A stretch of 48,712 bases of DNA from Pseudanabaena sp. (GCA_003249035.1 QBMK01000005.1:1-48712); one strand, 5' to 3'; shown: positions 1 to 9,092, counted from the stretch's first letter. A program made the numbers and translations. Notes: generated by a model from the sequence alone, not told the origin.

Positions 1-2
1 CA

Positions 3-110
3 AAGGGGATCTCCCTGACTAAAGTGGATATGCGGGAAATTGAGAAGAGATTGGACCGTAATCCAGAATTACCGAAATGGGACATCCTGATTCGACCTAC
101 CAGTGGGTAA
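3..110 (+). CDS. 3' end of an unrecognised protein (partial)
   Basis: An open frame enters from the left edge and stops with TAA at 108-110, giving a 35-residue tail that ends DILIRPTSG. The composition (KVDMREIEKRL, then a short hydrophobic strand) looks like real coding sequence, but I do not recognise the family. The frame has no start inside the window, so the gene begins upstream. It converges with the NYN-domain gene on the other strand, with about 23 bases between the two stop codons. Confidence 0.5.
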   Translation, partial: KGISLTKVDMREIEKRLDRNPELPKWDILIRPTSG

Positions 111-133
111 ATTCTTTCTTAGAAATCTCCTTA

Positions 134-838
134 CTAGTTGTCACGATCGCTATCTATGGATGCAACTCCAGAGATGGGGCGGTAAGTGTAATTACCTATA
201 GATGGGGAAGCATTGGGTATACTGTTAGGCGATTGAGAGCGCGATATTTTCATAATATCTTCTTTGATCGCTTCGAGATCGACATAGCGATCAGCAACAT
301 TAATCAAATGATCGCTTGTCATCGATCGCAAACTGACCACTTCAACACGTACACCGCGATAGCTTGCCGCATCGACTGCATAGGCAAGATCCCCATCGCC
401 ACTAACAAGTACGGCTGTGTCATAGGAACCAATTAGCGCCATCATATCGACAGCAATTTCGACATCAAGGTTGGCTTTTTTAGAGCCATCGGGTAGTTGT
501 ACAAGTTCTTTGGAAATTACTCTATAGCCATTTCTACGCATCCACAATAGAAAACCCTGTTGCTTTTCATTGGTGCGATCAACACCTGTGTAGAAAAAGG
601 CTCGAAGTAGCCGTGAGCCATCTGTAAGGCATAAAAGCAACTTGGTATAGTCGATTTCAACTCCAAGTTGCAGCGCTGCATAGAAGAGATTAGAGCCATC
701 AATAAAGATAGCAACCCTGCCTCTGTTTTCTAAAATCTGGTCTGCTTTGAAACCAGAATCTTGCTCAAAAGGTAACATGTTTTTGCCTATAGAACGTTTA
801 TTATCTAGTGCTGCGGGATGAAGCTTTGGTATTAGCAT
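134..838 (-). CDS. LabA-like NYN domain protein
   Basis: This 234-residue protein has the NYN (PIN-like) nuclease fold of the LabA/DUF88 family. The first strand with its conserved Asp is RVAIFIDGSNLFYA (D47, N50), the middle acidic block is ANLDVEIAVDMM (D125, D131), and the third is VLVSGDGDLAYAVD (D148, D150). These acids are the expected metal-binding set. In Synechococcus, LabA is linked to circadian output; other family members are putative RNases, so the exact role is open. A second ATG at residue 21 (position 778) is an alternative start, because the domain only begins near residue 40. The C-terminal 40 residues are Ser/Pro-rich and probably disordered. Confidence 0.85.
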   Translation of the reverse strand: MLIPKLHPAALDNKRSIGKNMLPFEQDSGFKADQILENRGRVAIFIDGSNLFYAALQLGVEIDYTKLLLCLTDGSRLLRAFFYTGVDRTNEKQQGFLLWMRRNGYRVISKELVQLPDGSKKANLDVEIAVDMMALIGSYDTAVLVSGDGDLAYAVDAASYRGVRVEVVSLRSMTSDHLINVADRYVDLEAIKEDIMKISRSQSPNSIPNASPSIGNYTYRPISGVASIDSDRDN

Positions 839-1201
839 TGATACTTAAACCCGTCCTAAGTGATTAATTAACTAGTTTGCCTAACTTCAGACTAATAAAC
901 TCACGCACAGTTTTTTAAAACTATGGTCGGACGTTAAAAGTAATCTTCAATAAAAAAACTTGGCTTTATTCCAAGACTATTTAAAATATGAATTTAAGAT
1001 TAAATTTAAAGTGGATTTAAAGCGAATTTAGAAGTGTTTAGATAAATTTTTACGATAAAGCTGTCGTAGAAAATAACTTATCTTTATAACTTATTTATAA
1101 CTATACACTATAAGTAAATATACTTATAGACGTAGATTAAACTTCACGATTTTAAAAAGTACAAGGCTCAAATCTAAAAAGCATTGCAACTCAGGCGCAC
1201 T
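839..1201. other. AT-rich spacer, no gene seen
   Basis: This spacer lies between the start of the NYN gene and the end of metG. It is very AT-rich with repeated TTTAAA-like runs and no convincing ORF. A perfect 9-bp inverted repeat (ctataagta, 4-base gap, tacttatag) sits at 1108-1129. The promoter of the NYN gene should lie near 840-900, but I cannot place it with confidence. Confidence 0.5.
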
Positions 1202-2770
1202 TTATTTATGTTCAATGCGTTGAAAGATCGGAGTTGCCGCTGAAAGGGACTGACCAGTTTGTAGGATTCCCCAAGTTGTATGACTCCAATCTGGAGGAGA
1301 TGTTTCATCAAAAGGTAACCCTAGCTGTTGATATGCGGCAATGCTCATGTGAGGAGTGATTGGTGAGAGTAGATATACAGCAATTCGTACTGATTCGAGA
1401 AGGGTATATAAAGTTTCGTTAACTTCTTTTTGGTTCCCTGCTTTAAATTGCTTCCAAGGAGTAGTTTCATCAATTAATTTGTTGCAATTCCAGATCAGTT
1501 CAAGAATTTTTTCGCAAGCCGCCCGAAAGTTGAGATTTTGATAATCAATTGCAACGCGATCGCCTAAAGATGAAGCTTGCTCAATTACTGGTCGAATTAG
1601 GTCTGACAATTCAGTACGATCGCTGGGATCATGCGCGGGAATAGTTTGTTGGCAGTATTTACTTGCCATTCCAAGACTGCGATTGAGCAAATTTCCAAGG
1701 CTATTGGCAAGATCGGCATTAATGATCGCCACAAATCTCTCTTCGTTAAAATCGCCATCTCGCCCAAATTCGATTTCCTTGAGAAAATAGTACCGAATTG
1801 GGTCTGCACCATAACGTTCAACAAGATCGTAAGGATCGATGGTGTTACCGAGAGTTTTCCCCATTTTCAATCCATCTTTTGTCAGTAAACCATGACCAAA
1901 TACACGCTTTGGCAAGGCTAATCCCGCCGACATCAGCATAGCTGGCCAGTAAATTGCATGAAATCTGAGGATATCCTTACCAATAATATGTAAACTGAAG
2001 GGATACCAATATTTAAGGGCATTTTCGAGGGTCGGCTCATCATCAGGATCTAGCAAAGCTGTGACATAGCCAAGCAAAGCATCAAACCAAACATAAATCG
2101 TATGAGTGGGATCTGTGGGAATCGGGAAGCCCCAATCGAGATTGACACGGGAAATTGAAAAATCTTGCAAACCCTGCTTCATAAAGCCAAGCACTTCATT
2201 ACGGCGACTTTCGGGCTGGATAAAGTTTGGGTTAGCGGCTTGAAATTGATCGAGCGCGTCTTGATATTTGGAGAGACGAAAGAAATAATTGGGTTCGTCA
2301 CGCCATTCGCAGACAACATTGGTGTGGATCGGGCAATGATGACTGGCGGGTAGTTCGCGCTCCTCTTTAAATTCTTCGCAAGCTACGCAATACCAACCTT
2401 TTTGCTGATTTAAGTAAATATCACCTGCGTCATAAACCCGTTGAAAAAATTCATTAACGATTGCTTGATGTTTGGGCGCGGTAGTCCGCGTAAAGCGATC
2501 AAAACGAATATTAAACTTTTCCCATAGTTTATAAAATTCAGCAACAGTGCGATCGCAATGCTCTTGAGGTAATAAATTATTTTTTTCGGCAGTGCGCTGA
2601 ATTTTTTGTCCATGTTCATCAGTGCCAGTCACAAACATGACTGGATGTCCTTTGAGTCGATAGAACCGGGCAAAAGCATCGGCAGCGATCGTTGGGTAAG
2701 CGCTACCAATATGAGGGCGATCGTTGACGTAAAAAAGTGGTGTGGTTAAAGCGATCGGTTCAAGGGACAT
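1202..2770 (-). CDS. metG: methionyl-tRNA synthetase
   Basis: This 522-residue class I aminoacyl-tRNA synthetase charges tRNA-Met and initiator tRNA in the cytoplasm. The HIGH-type signature is PHIGSAYPT (H20-G22). The KMSKS-type loop is present as LKMGKTLGN (residues 301-309). A connective-peptide zinc knuckle is seen with C128, C131 and C146/C154. A typical anticodon-binding helical domain follows. The length matches the short form without the C-terminal tRNA-binding EMAP domain. The start MSLEPIALTT leads directly into the first strand of the Rossmann fold. It is transcribed divergently from tadA, with hairpin elements in between. Confidence 0.97.
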   Translation of the reverse strand: MSLEPIALTTPLFYVNDRPHIGSAYPTIAADAFARFYRLKGHPVMFVTGTDEHGQKIQRTAEKNNLLPQEHCDRTVAEFYKLWEKFNIRFDRFTRTTAPKHQAIVNEFFQRVYDAGDIYLNQQKGWYCVACEEFKEERELPASHHCPIHTNVVCEWRDEPNYFFRLSKYQDALDQFQAANPNFIQPESRRNEVLGFMKQGLQDFSISRVNLDWGFPIPTDPTHTIYVWFDALLGYVTALLDPDDEPTLENALKYWYPFSLHIIGKDILRFHAIYWPAMLMSAGLALPKRVFGHGLLTKDGLKMGKTLGNTIDPYDLVERYGADPIRYYFLKEIEFGRDGDFNEERFVAIINADLANSLGNLLNRSLGMASKYCQQTIPAHDPSDRTELSDLIRPVIEQASSLGDRVAIDYQNLNFRAACEKILELIWNCNKLIDETTPWKQFKAGNQKEVNETLYTLLESVRIAVYLLSPITPHMSIAAYQQLGLPFDETSPPDWSHTTWGILQTGQSLSAATPIFQRIEHK

Positions 2771-2828
2771 AGAAGACTCAATTCAGGACTAATACCATTT
2801 TGCAAAACAATGGCAGCAAATGTAACAT

Positions 2829-2881
2829 TAAACCCAAAAATTATCGGCGGCGCTTTTCGCCGCCGATAATTTTTGGGTTTA
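2829..2881. repeat. long hairpin, 24-bp perfect arms
   Basis: The left arm at 2829-2852 and right arm at 2858-2881 are perfectly complementary, with a ctttt loop. The outer half is AT-rich (taaacccaaaaattat) and the inner end is GC-rich (cggcggcg). The AAACCCAA end is shared with the hairpins at 3026-3082 and 26186-26240. Confidence 0.9.
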
Positions 2882-2900
2882 GAAAAGCTGTAAACAAAAG

Positions 2901-3000
2901 TTCAGATTGACGAAAGCGGAGAATGGTAAGAATCGCAAAGCGGTTCTTACCATTCTCCGACATTTGCGCTGTGCGGAGCACAGCGCAAATGTCGGTATCA
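2901..3000. repeat. double-hairpin element, copy 1
   Basis: Two adjacent hairpins are present: 2917-2959 (16-bp stem around a cgcaaagcg centre) and 2958-2994 (17-bp perfect stem, gga loop). A short closing pair, ttga with tcaa, flanks them. The 100 bases align without gaps to 48561-48660, and substitutions in the stems are compensated on the opposite arm. Confidence 0.88.
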
Positions 3001-3025
3001 AAACACTGTAAGGAATGATAATTTA

Positions 3026-3082
3026 ATAAAACCCAAAATTGGTTCGGCGGGCTTTGCCCGCCGAACCAATTTTGGGTTTTAT
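3026..3082. repeat. long hairpin, 27-bp perfect arms
   Basis: Arms at 3026-3052 and 3056-3082 pair perfectly around a ttt loop. The centre is ggcgggc/gcccgcc and the outer part carries the AAAACCCAA motif. It sits about 35 bases before the tadA start codon, so it is likely in the promoter or 5' leader of tadA. Confidence 0.9.
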
Positions 3083-3115
3083 ATGCACATGTTATGTAAT
3101 TTTCATTCCTAAACA

Positions 3116-3604
3116 ATGAAAAATCTAGAAATGCATCAAGTTTGGATGGATCGAGCGATCGCACTGGCAAAAGAAGCAGGAGCGGCGGGAGAAATTCCTG
3201 TGGGCGCAGTGATTGTGAATAGTGTGGGGGTTGAGATCGCTACAGGAGTAAATTGCAAAAAGCGAGATCAAGATCCTACTGCCCATGCTGAAATAGTCGC
3301 AATTCGTGAAGCGTCGAGGGTCTTGAACGATTGGCATTTGAAGGGATATACATTATATGTGACATTAGAGCCTTGTCCGATGTGCGCAGGGGCGATTTTG
3401 CAGGCGAGGATTAGTACTTTGGTCTATGGTGCTGATGATCCCAAAACAGGGGCTATTCGCACTGTGGCTAATTTGCCAGATAGCCCTATGTCTTTCCATA
3501 AGCTTGAGGCGATCGCAGGAATCCGCGAACAAGAATGTCAAAAATTATTACTAGATTGGTTTGAAAACCATCGACGCTATTTACTGCACAGTGAATTGAT
3601 TTGA
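3116..3604 (+). CDS. tadA: tRNA-specific adenosine deaminase
   Basis: This 162-residue zinc deaminase converts adenosine 34 to inosine in tRNA-Arg(ACG). The catalytic signature is complete: AHAEI with H57 and E59, and PCPMCAG with C87 and C90 as zinc ligands. Length is normal for TadA. ATG codons also occur at residues 6 and 11 and there is no strong Shine-Dalgarno sequence, so the exact start is uncertain. Its last 28 bases overlap the 3' end of the convergent lipoprotein gene. Confidence 0.95.
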   Translation: MKNLEMHQVWMDRAIALAKEAGAAGEIPVGAVIVNSVGVEIATGVNCKKRDQDPTAHAEIVAIREASRVLNDWHLKGYTLYVTLEPCPMCAGAILQARISTLVYGADDPKTGAIRTVANLPDSPMSFHKLEAIAGIREQECQKLLLDWFENHRRYLLHSELI

Positions 3605-4038
3605 TCGACGATCTCACTTTCCTTGGTTGATACATTCTCTAGATCTTGTTTAGCTTTATTAATAGCATTTGTATCTTTAGCATCAACTGCTTTGACTTGG
3701 CTTTTTAAAGCTTGAGAAGCCTCACCATAGACCCCCAACAATTGCGTTTGCAATTCCTTGAGCTTCGAGTCTTGGACTGTGATCGCCTGTATCTCTGAGC
3801 GAATTTGATCGATATTTTCGGCGAATGGGGCAAAGCCTGTAATATCCTTGGGCATGATGAAAGCATTCGCTTTATTGGCAATAGTAACAACTTTGTTACA
3901 TTGGGAAATCTTACTTTCTCCACAACCGTAGAGAAAAATTCCAATGGTCAAGGTAGTAGCCCCCAGAGCAACACGACGGTTGAGACGATTTGGTAAACGA
4001 TCAGACAAGTGCTGGGGAAATTGCTTTTGAAGTTGCAT
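3577..4038 (-). CDS. putative small lipoprotein
   Basis: This 153-residue protein has an N-terminal basic stretch (NRLNRRVALGA), a hydrophobic segment and a lipobox-like LYGC ending at C39, so it is probably an exported, lipid-anchored protein. The rest is helical and rich in Gln, Lys, Ala and Ser, with a predicted coiled-coil character, and ends NSLCSK. I do not recognise a named domain; similar short cyanobacterial lipoproteins are uncharacterised. It overlaps tadA tail to tail by 28 bases. It is divergent from ilvD with only about 90 bases between start codons, so their promoters probably overlap. Confidence 0.75.
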   Translation of the reverse strand: MQLQKQFPQHLSDRLPNRLNRRVALGATTLTIGIFLYGCGESKISQCNKVVTIANKANAFIMPKDITGFAPFAENIDQIRSEIQAITVQDSKLKELQTQLLGVYGEASQALKSQVKAVDAKDTNAINKAKQDLENVSTKESEIVDQINSLCSK

Positions 4039-4130
4039 TTGGTGGTTGCCGATAGTCCAGGGTGATTATTCTAGTGTCTAAAAATTCTAAAATGTTTTAG
4101 TTGATTAAGCTAATAACAGAGATTTTAACT

Positions 4131-5816
4131 ATGTCCGACAATCGCAGAAGTCGTGCAATTACCGAAGGCGTTCAGCGATCGCCTAACCGCGCTATGTTAC
4201 GCGCCGTTGGTTTCCAAGACTCAGATTTTACTAAACCTATTGTCGGTGTTGCAAGCGCCCATAGCACAATTACCCCTTGTAATATGGGTATTGCCCCACT
4301 AGCGATCCGCGCTGAAGCAGGAATTCGCGCCGCTAATGGGATGCCTCAAGTTTTCGGCACGATCACCGTTAGCGACGGGATCTCCATGGGAACTGAGGGG
4401 ATGAAATATTCTCTCGTATCCCGTGACGTAATTGCGGACTCTATCGAAACCGCTTGTAGTGCTCAGAGCATGGATGGCATTTTAGCGATCGGTGGCTGTG
4501 ACAAGAATATGCCAGGGGCGATGATCGCAATGGCAAGAATGAACATTCCCGCTTTATTTGTTTATGGCGGCACAATCGAACCAGGACATCTTGATGGCGA
4601 AGATTTGACTGTAGTTAGTTCTTTTGAAGCTGTTGGTCAATATAGTGCAGGTCGAATTGACGAAGTCAGACTCAACTCAGTTGAGCGCAATGCTTGTCCT
4701 GGGGCTGGCTCCTGCGGTGGTATGTATACGGCAAATACCATGTCTTCAGCATTTGAAGCCATGGGCATGAGCTTAATGTATTCCTCCACCATGTCCGCGA
4801 TCGCGCCTGAAAAAGCCGCTAATACCGAGTTGGCTGGCACTGTCTTAGTCAACGCGATTCGCAATAATTTGTTACCCCGTGACATCATCACCCGCAAATC
4901 GATCGAAAATGCGATTTCTGTCGTCATGGCAGTAGGTGGCTCGACGAACGCAGTCTTACACTTTTTAGCGATCGCCTATTCCGCAGGTGTGGAATGGAAC
5001 CTTGATGACTTCGAGCGTATTCGTGAGAATGTTCCTGTTCTCTGCGACCTCAAGCCATCGGGACGCTACGTTGCGACAGATTTACATAAATCTGGTGGCA
5101 TTCCTCAAGTAATGAAGATGTTGTTGGCTCATGGTTTATTGCATGGCGACTGTATGACCATTACTGGACAGACTGTTGAGGAGCTTCTCAAAGATATTCC
5201 TGTGGAACCTCGCGCCGATCAAGATGTCATCCGTCCTTGGGATCGCCCAATGTATAAGCAAGGTCATCTTGCCATTCTTAAAGGCAATCTTGCAGAAGAA
5301 GGTGCAGTCGCAAAAATCTCTGGTGTCAAAAATCCAATCATTACTGGGCCAGCTCGCATTTTTGAATCGGAAGAAGATTGTCTTGGGGCAATTCTCGCGA
5401 ACAAGATTAATGCTGGAGATGTATTAGTAATTCGCTATGAGGGACCAAAAGGTGGACCTGGTATGCGTGAAATGCTTGCGCCAACCAGTGCGATTATCGG
5501 AGCTGGTTTAGGCGACTCAGTAGCTTTGATTACAGATGGAAGATTCTCTGGCGGAACCTATGGCATGGTGGTTGGTCACGTTGCCCCTGAGGCTTTTGTC
5601 GGTGGTGCGATCGCCTTAGTAAATGAAGGTGACTCAATCACAATTGATGCACATCAAAGATTGATTCAACTCAATGTCAGTGATAAGGAGATTGCTGCTC
5701 GTCGGGCGAATTGGAAGCCTCCCGCTCCTCGCTATACCAAAGGGGTTTTGGCAAAATATGCCAAGCTTGTTTCGACTAGTAGCAAAGGCGCTGTGACTGA
5801 TTTAGACCTGTTCTAA
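4131..5816 (+). CDS. ilvD: dihydroxy-acid dehydratase
   Basis: IlvD dehydrates 2,3-dihydroxy-isovalerate and the isoleucine analogue in branched-chain amino acid synthesis, using an Fe-S cluster. Family motifs are all present: [19 protein letters not shown], and [16 protein letters not shown], which supply the cluster cysteines, plus the C-terminal DGRFSGG block. The frame is open from 4101, but the ATG at 4131 ([11 protein letters not shown]) matches the usual start of the family and gives 561 residues. No other ilv gene is adjacent. Confidence 0.96.
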   Translation: MSDNRRSRAITEGVQRSPNRAMLRAVGFQDSDFTKPIVGVASAHSTITPCNMGIAPLAIRAEAGIRAANGMPQVFGTITVSDGISMGTEGMKYSLVSRDVIADSIETACSAQSMDGILAIGGCDKNMPGAMIAMARMNIPALFVYGGTIEPGHLDGEDLTVVSSFEAVGQYSAGRIDEVRLNSVERNACPGAGSCGGMYTANTMSSAFEAMGMSLMYSSTMSAIAPEKAANTELAGTVLVNAIRNNLLPRDIITRKSIENAISVVMAVGGSTNAVLHFLAIAYSAGVEWNLDDFERIRENVPVLCDLKPSGRYVATDLHKSGGIPQVMKMLLAHGLLHGDCMTITGQTVEELLKDIPVEPRADQDVIRPWDRPMYKQGHLAILKGNLAEEGAVAKISGVKNPIITGPARIFESEEDCLGAILANKINAGDVLVIRYEGPKGGPGMREMLAPTSAIIGAGLGDSVALITDGRFSGGTYGMVVGHVAPEAFVGGAIALVNEGDSITIDAHQRLIQLNVSDKEIAARRANWKPPAPRYTKGVLAKYAKLVSTSSKGAVTDLDLF

Positions 5817-5967
5817 AAATTGCTATCTGAGAGAATCTAGCCTTTCCCTAGTTTTTTGCATGTCACTTCACCTCCTCAACAACGCATTCCCATAGATTTA
5901 AAGAAATAGGGAATTTGTCTTTGGCTGGTAATCCTTGTCAATACTTCAATTGTTTAGCTACGGTCAA

Positions 5968-6070
5968 TTGTCTTACTCCCTTCCCCCGCAAGAATTAGTG
6001 GCGCGGCGCTCCGCGCCACTAATTCTTGCGTTTTACTGTCTATTTTTAGAATAGCAAGGGAGTAGGACAA
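5968..6070. repeat. three-way-junction repeat element
   Basis: An outer 15-bp stem (ttgtcttactccctt at 5968-5982 with aagggagtaggacaa at 6056-6070, one G-T pair) encloses two hairpins. The large one is 5987-6030, with 20-bp perfect arms and a cgct loop. The small one is 6040-6054 (ctatt/aatag). The outer-arm motif ACTCCCTTCC recurs at 17903-17912 and near 48690. Confidence 0.85.
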
Positions 6071-6080
6071 ATCAACAAAC

Positions 6081-6121
6081 AAGAAGTGATTGGCGGCGCT
6101 CCTCTCCGCCAATCACTTCTT
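6081..6121. repeat. hairpin, 16-bp perfect arms
   Basis: Left arm aagaagtgattggcgg (6081-6096) and right arm ccgccaatcacttctt (6106-6121) flank a 9-base loop. The GGCGGCGC centre resembles the other hairpins in the window. Confidence 0.85.
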
Positions 6122-6185
6122 GAGTTTTAGGCTCTAGTACATTTGTCGATAGCTAAAGAGTTTGCCAAATTTTTAGGATAAACAC

Positions 6186-7319
6186 TCATTTTGAAACTGG
6201 TATGAACTTTAAGTGTCTTTCTACTCGGGCTTCGATCACAATGTCGGGGCGATTATATTGTAGATGTCTATTAAGTAGTTTGAGATCTGGCCATTCCCAG
6301 ACGTAAACAGTCTTAGCAAAATATTGAGAAATATAGGGCTGCAATGCAATAAAGAATGAATCTCTAAAAATTAGCACTCTCGGTGCATCAACCCGACATT
6401 CTGTAAAGAATGTGACCTTCATTGGATCATTCGAACTCTCTTCCGAAATATACTTGTGACATGCAGGTAATGGTTTTCGTAATTCAGGAACCATTTCCTT
6501 GAGGAAATAAGAGATATTTAACATATTGGCAATATCCCCTGACTTGTATTCTCTCAGTACGAAATCTTCAAACGAATAATTAATTGGGCTAAGGTTTGGA
6601 TAAATTTTTTGGATAGTTCTGATGATTTCAGAATGTGCGATCGCAGCACCAAAGTCATTCCAATGAGTATCAGTTTTATAAAACAACTGTCCTTGTGGCT
6701 TCGCTGCGAGTAGAGCAGGTCTTAAATCCAGAACTTGCACTTCCGAATCTTGCATATAGTCTATCAATTGATCAAGACGAGTTTGTTTGCCAACTTGACG
6801 AATATGCTTAGGCATATATTCTGGATAAATAGAATATTTGTCAGGAACAACTATAAAGAGATAGGTAATTCCTTTCTCTTTGAGTAACTTATATTTTGAC
6901 TCTAATGCAATTTTCCAGCTTCTGAGTTCTTCAGGCGTTAAAGGATCATTTCTACGATAATCCTCAAGACTATCACCTTCCGCAGGGTTAACATAAAATA
7001 GCCAATCCTCTAATCCAATTAAAACTTTAGGGTTTGAGGAGCTCCTCAATACAATGCTGTATAAAGAATAAAGCTGAGTTAACTGATCGCGTAATCCGAA
7101 ATGATCGTTAAAGAAAGATTCAAACTGAGATGGGAATTTAGTAATAGTTTTTCGATCCCATTTAAGCTCAGGAAACTCTGCAAGTTTGCGTTTCTCTGTA
7201 GCTGATTCTTTGCGATTATGAGTTAGAACTAAAGGCAAAAATAGACCAATTACAAAAGTCCCAATCAATAGATTGTCAAATATTCGAGATGAGTTATTCT
7301 TCTTGTTTTCTGTGAGCAT
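6186..7319 (-). CDS. AlgJ/AlgX-like SGNH acetyltransferase
   Basis: This 377-residue protein has one N-terminal membrane anchor (about residues 15-34) and an extracytoplasmic SGNH-hydrolase-like domain. The signature DTHWNDFG (D217, H219) and a later FRDSFF serine block are the catalytic motifs of the AlgJ/AlgX family, which acetylates surface polysaccharides. It lies 20 bases downstream of the membrane O-acyltransferase gene on the same strand, so the two form an operon. The MBOAT partner would bring acetyl groups across the membrane, and this protein would transfer them. The target polymer is unknown. Confidence 0.85.
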   Translation of the reverse strand: MLTENKKNNSSRIFDNLLIGTFVIGLFLPLVLTHNRKESATEKRKLAEFPELKWDRKTITKFPSQFESFFNDHFGLRDQLTQLYSLYSIVLRSSSNPKVLIGLEDWLFYVNPAEGDSLEDYRRNDPLTPEELRSWKIALESKYKLLKEKGITYLFIVVPDKYSIYPEYMPKHIRQVGKQTRLDQLIDYMQDSEVQVLDLRPALLAAKPQGQLFYKTDTHWNDFGAAIAHSEIIRTIQKIYPNLSPINYSFEDFVLREYKSGDIANMLNISYFLKEMVPELRKPLPACHKYISEESSNDPMKVTFFTECRVDAPRVLIFRDSFFIALQPYISQYFAKTVYVWEWPDLKLLNRHLQYNRPDIVIEARVERHLKFIPVSK

Positions 7320-7339
7320 GTGGCAGTTTGTCTATAGCT

Positions 7340-8803
7340 TTAAAAGCGGTAATAGATAAATGGATTATAAGTTCCTGCGGCTAAACTAGCGGCGGAAATC
7401 AGAAATAGAATAACTAAAAGAAAATAATACCCACCATATAAAGTAGGCTGAAGATGACTAAATTGGGGAGAAACAACTCTCTTTTGTAATTGTATGGCAA
7501 CCCAACTTGCTACTGGTGTTGCTAATATACAGCCCATAATTAAGTTGATTAGAGTTTTGAAATCAAAGTATAAAAGCGTAAAATATTTAACTCCATCTGC
7601 ATTCGTAATACCCATCATACTTCCTAAATATTGGATCGATTGATTGAGGGATTCTGATCGAAAAAAAACCCATCCAATCATCACTAGTAATAACGTATAC
7701 AAATGTCTCAATGGTATCCATAAGCGATCTAGATATTTGTGCCAGCCCAATCTCTCAATCACTAAATAAGCTCCGTGCAAGGCTCCCCAAATGATAAAGT
7801 TCCAACTTGCTCCATGCCATAGTCCACATAGTAGAAACACTATCCACAAATTGAGGTATGTTCGCAGTGAAGAGCCACGATTACCGCCCAAAGGGATGTA
7901 AAGATAGTCTCGGAACCAAGTCGATAGGGAAATATGCCATCTCCGCCAAAAGTCACGCATAGATTGGGCAATGTATGGATAATTAAAATTCTCTAGAAAT
8001 TCAAAACCAAAAAGCCGTCCTAACCCGATCGCCATGTCGGAATATCCTGAGAAATCAAAATAGACCTGTAAGGTGTAGCAGACAATCCCTAACCAAGCCA
8101 TGCCTGTGGTGACCTCATGTACTGGCACAGCAAAGATTTTATCAGCAACTTCTCCTAATGGATTTGCTAGCATCGTCTTTTTGGCTAATCCAAAAATAAA
8201 TCTCTGAATTCCCGCAGAAAACTGTGGTCTAGTAACTGTCCGTGACACAATTTGCATAGCGACATCATGGTAGCGAACAATTGGTCCCGCAATCAGTTGC
8301 GGAAACAGACTAACGTATAGTCCACAATTGATTGGATTTAACTGCACATCAGTTTCTTTACGATAGACATCGATCACATATGACATTGCTTGAAATGTAA
8401 AAAAGGATATCCCGATTGGCAAAGGGACTTGAGAATATGCGATCGTTGGAATTGAAAGATTTTGCAGAACGGCATTGAGGTTATTGAAGAAAAAATTGGC
8501 ATATTTAAAATAAAATAACAATCCTAAATTACTAACAATGGAGATTAAGAGTATTTCCTTCTCTTGCATGAATAAGATCGATTTTTGCCGATGAAGGTGT
8601 AACATCAGCCCGGCAACGTAATTCAGCAAGATAGAAGCAATCATGAGGAAAACATAAACTGGTTCTCCCCATGCGTAAAAGATTAAGCTCATTAGTAACA
8701 GGAAAATATTCCTTAGATAATGTAGCTTGGAGCTAATCAGAAAATATCCTACTAAGGTCAGTGGTAAAAATAAGAACAGAAACAGTGCTGAGGCAAAAAT
8801 CAT
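7340..8803 (-). CDS. MBOAT family O-acyltransferase (AlgI-like)
   Basis: This 487-residue polytopic membrane protein belongs to the membrane-bound O-acyltransferase family. The AlgI-type motifs are clear: RRWHISLSTWFRDYLYIPLG, and LCGLWHGASWNFIIWGALHG containing the invariant catalytic His of the WHG motif. It probably passes acetyl groups from the cytoplasm to an extracytoplasmic acetyltransferase, the AlgJ-like gene just downstream. The likely product is an acetylated exopolysaccharide or cell-wall glycan. It is divergent from ackA, with roughly 290 bases between the starts. Confidence 0.9.
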   Translation of the reverse strand: MIFASALFLFLFLPLTLVGYFLISSKLHYLRNIFLLLMSLIFYAWGEPVYVFLMIASILLNYVAGLMLHLHRQKSILFMQEKEILLISIVSNLGLLFYFKYANFFFNNLNAVLQNLSIPTIAYSQVPLPIGISFFTFQAMSYVIDVYRKETDVQLNPINCGLYVSLFPQLIAGPIVRYHDVAMQIVSRTVTRPQFSAGIQRFIFGLAKKTMLANPLGEVADKIFAVPVHEVTTGMAWLGIVCYTLQVYFDFSGYSDMAIGLGRLFGFEFLENFNYPYIAQSMRDFWRRWHISLSTWFRDYLYIPLGGNRGSSLRTYLNLWIVFLLCGLWHGASWNFIIWGALHGAYLVIERLGWHKYLDRLWIPLRHLYTLLLVMIGWVFFRSESLNQSIQYLGSMMGITNADGVKYFTLLYFDFKTLINLIMGCILATPVASWVAIQLQKRVVSPQFSHLQPTLYGGYYFLLVILFLISAASLAAGTYNPFIYYRF

Positions 8804-8986
8804 ATTTTCCTAATCTTTTAACTGCATTGGTTAGTTTCTATGATTTTCAGTCTTGTATTACTCGCCTCGTCACTAGGTATACAGAGGAACTGCAAGAATT
8901 GATCGATTCTAATCTAGATGTAATCCCAAAGCACAAAATAACTACGCCATTTTACGAATTTAAAAACCTTTGCTGGGCTTGGTTTT

Positions 8987-9027
8987 CAATTCACAAAAGT
9001 ATGATCACACTTTTGTGAATTGGTATA
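8987..9027. repeat. hairpin followed by TTGGTAT motif
   Basis: Left arm caattcacaaaagt (8987-9000), loop atgatcac and right arm acttttgtgaattg (9009-9022) pair perfectly over 14 bp, and the arm runs directly into TTGGTATAAAT. The loop and the trailing motif resemble 23997-24031. It lies in the divergent algI/ackA spacer. Confidence 0.75.
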
Positions 9028-9092
9028 AATGAAGTAGAGATCATAATGCGATCGCTCAATTCCCATTTTATAATTAAGAGCAATCAAAAACA

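Larger units (their letters stand above)
2771..3115. other. divergent metG/tadA spacer filled with hairpin elements
   Basis: The 345 bases between two divergent start codons hold three inverted-repeat units (2829-2881, 2901-3000, 3026-3082) that occupy more than half of the spacer. Both genes must be transcribed outward from here, so the hairpins are not terminators of either gene. A short TAATACCA motif at 2790-2797 resembles motifs next to other repeats in the window. Confidence 0.7.
5817..6185. other. spacer with nested hairpin elements
   Basis: The spacer lies between two convergent genes, ilvD and the algJ-like gene. It contains a nested element at 5968-6070 and a further hairpin at 6081-6121. 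The hairpins could stop transcription from either side, although neither has a canonical U-tract. No ORF is supported. Confidence 0.6.

Noticed and set aside
2829-3082. CRISPR array
   Set aside because: The repeated units are unique palindromes of different length and sequence, not identical direct repeats with regular spacers.
2841-3170. 109-codon minus-strand frame across the metG/tadA spacer
   Set aside because: It is made of the hairpin arms and overlaps the start of tadA; the palindromes leave frames open by chance.
8761-9018. 85-codon plus-strand frame
   Set aside because: It overlaps the 5' end of the MBOAT gene and a hairpin, with no domain or start signal.
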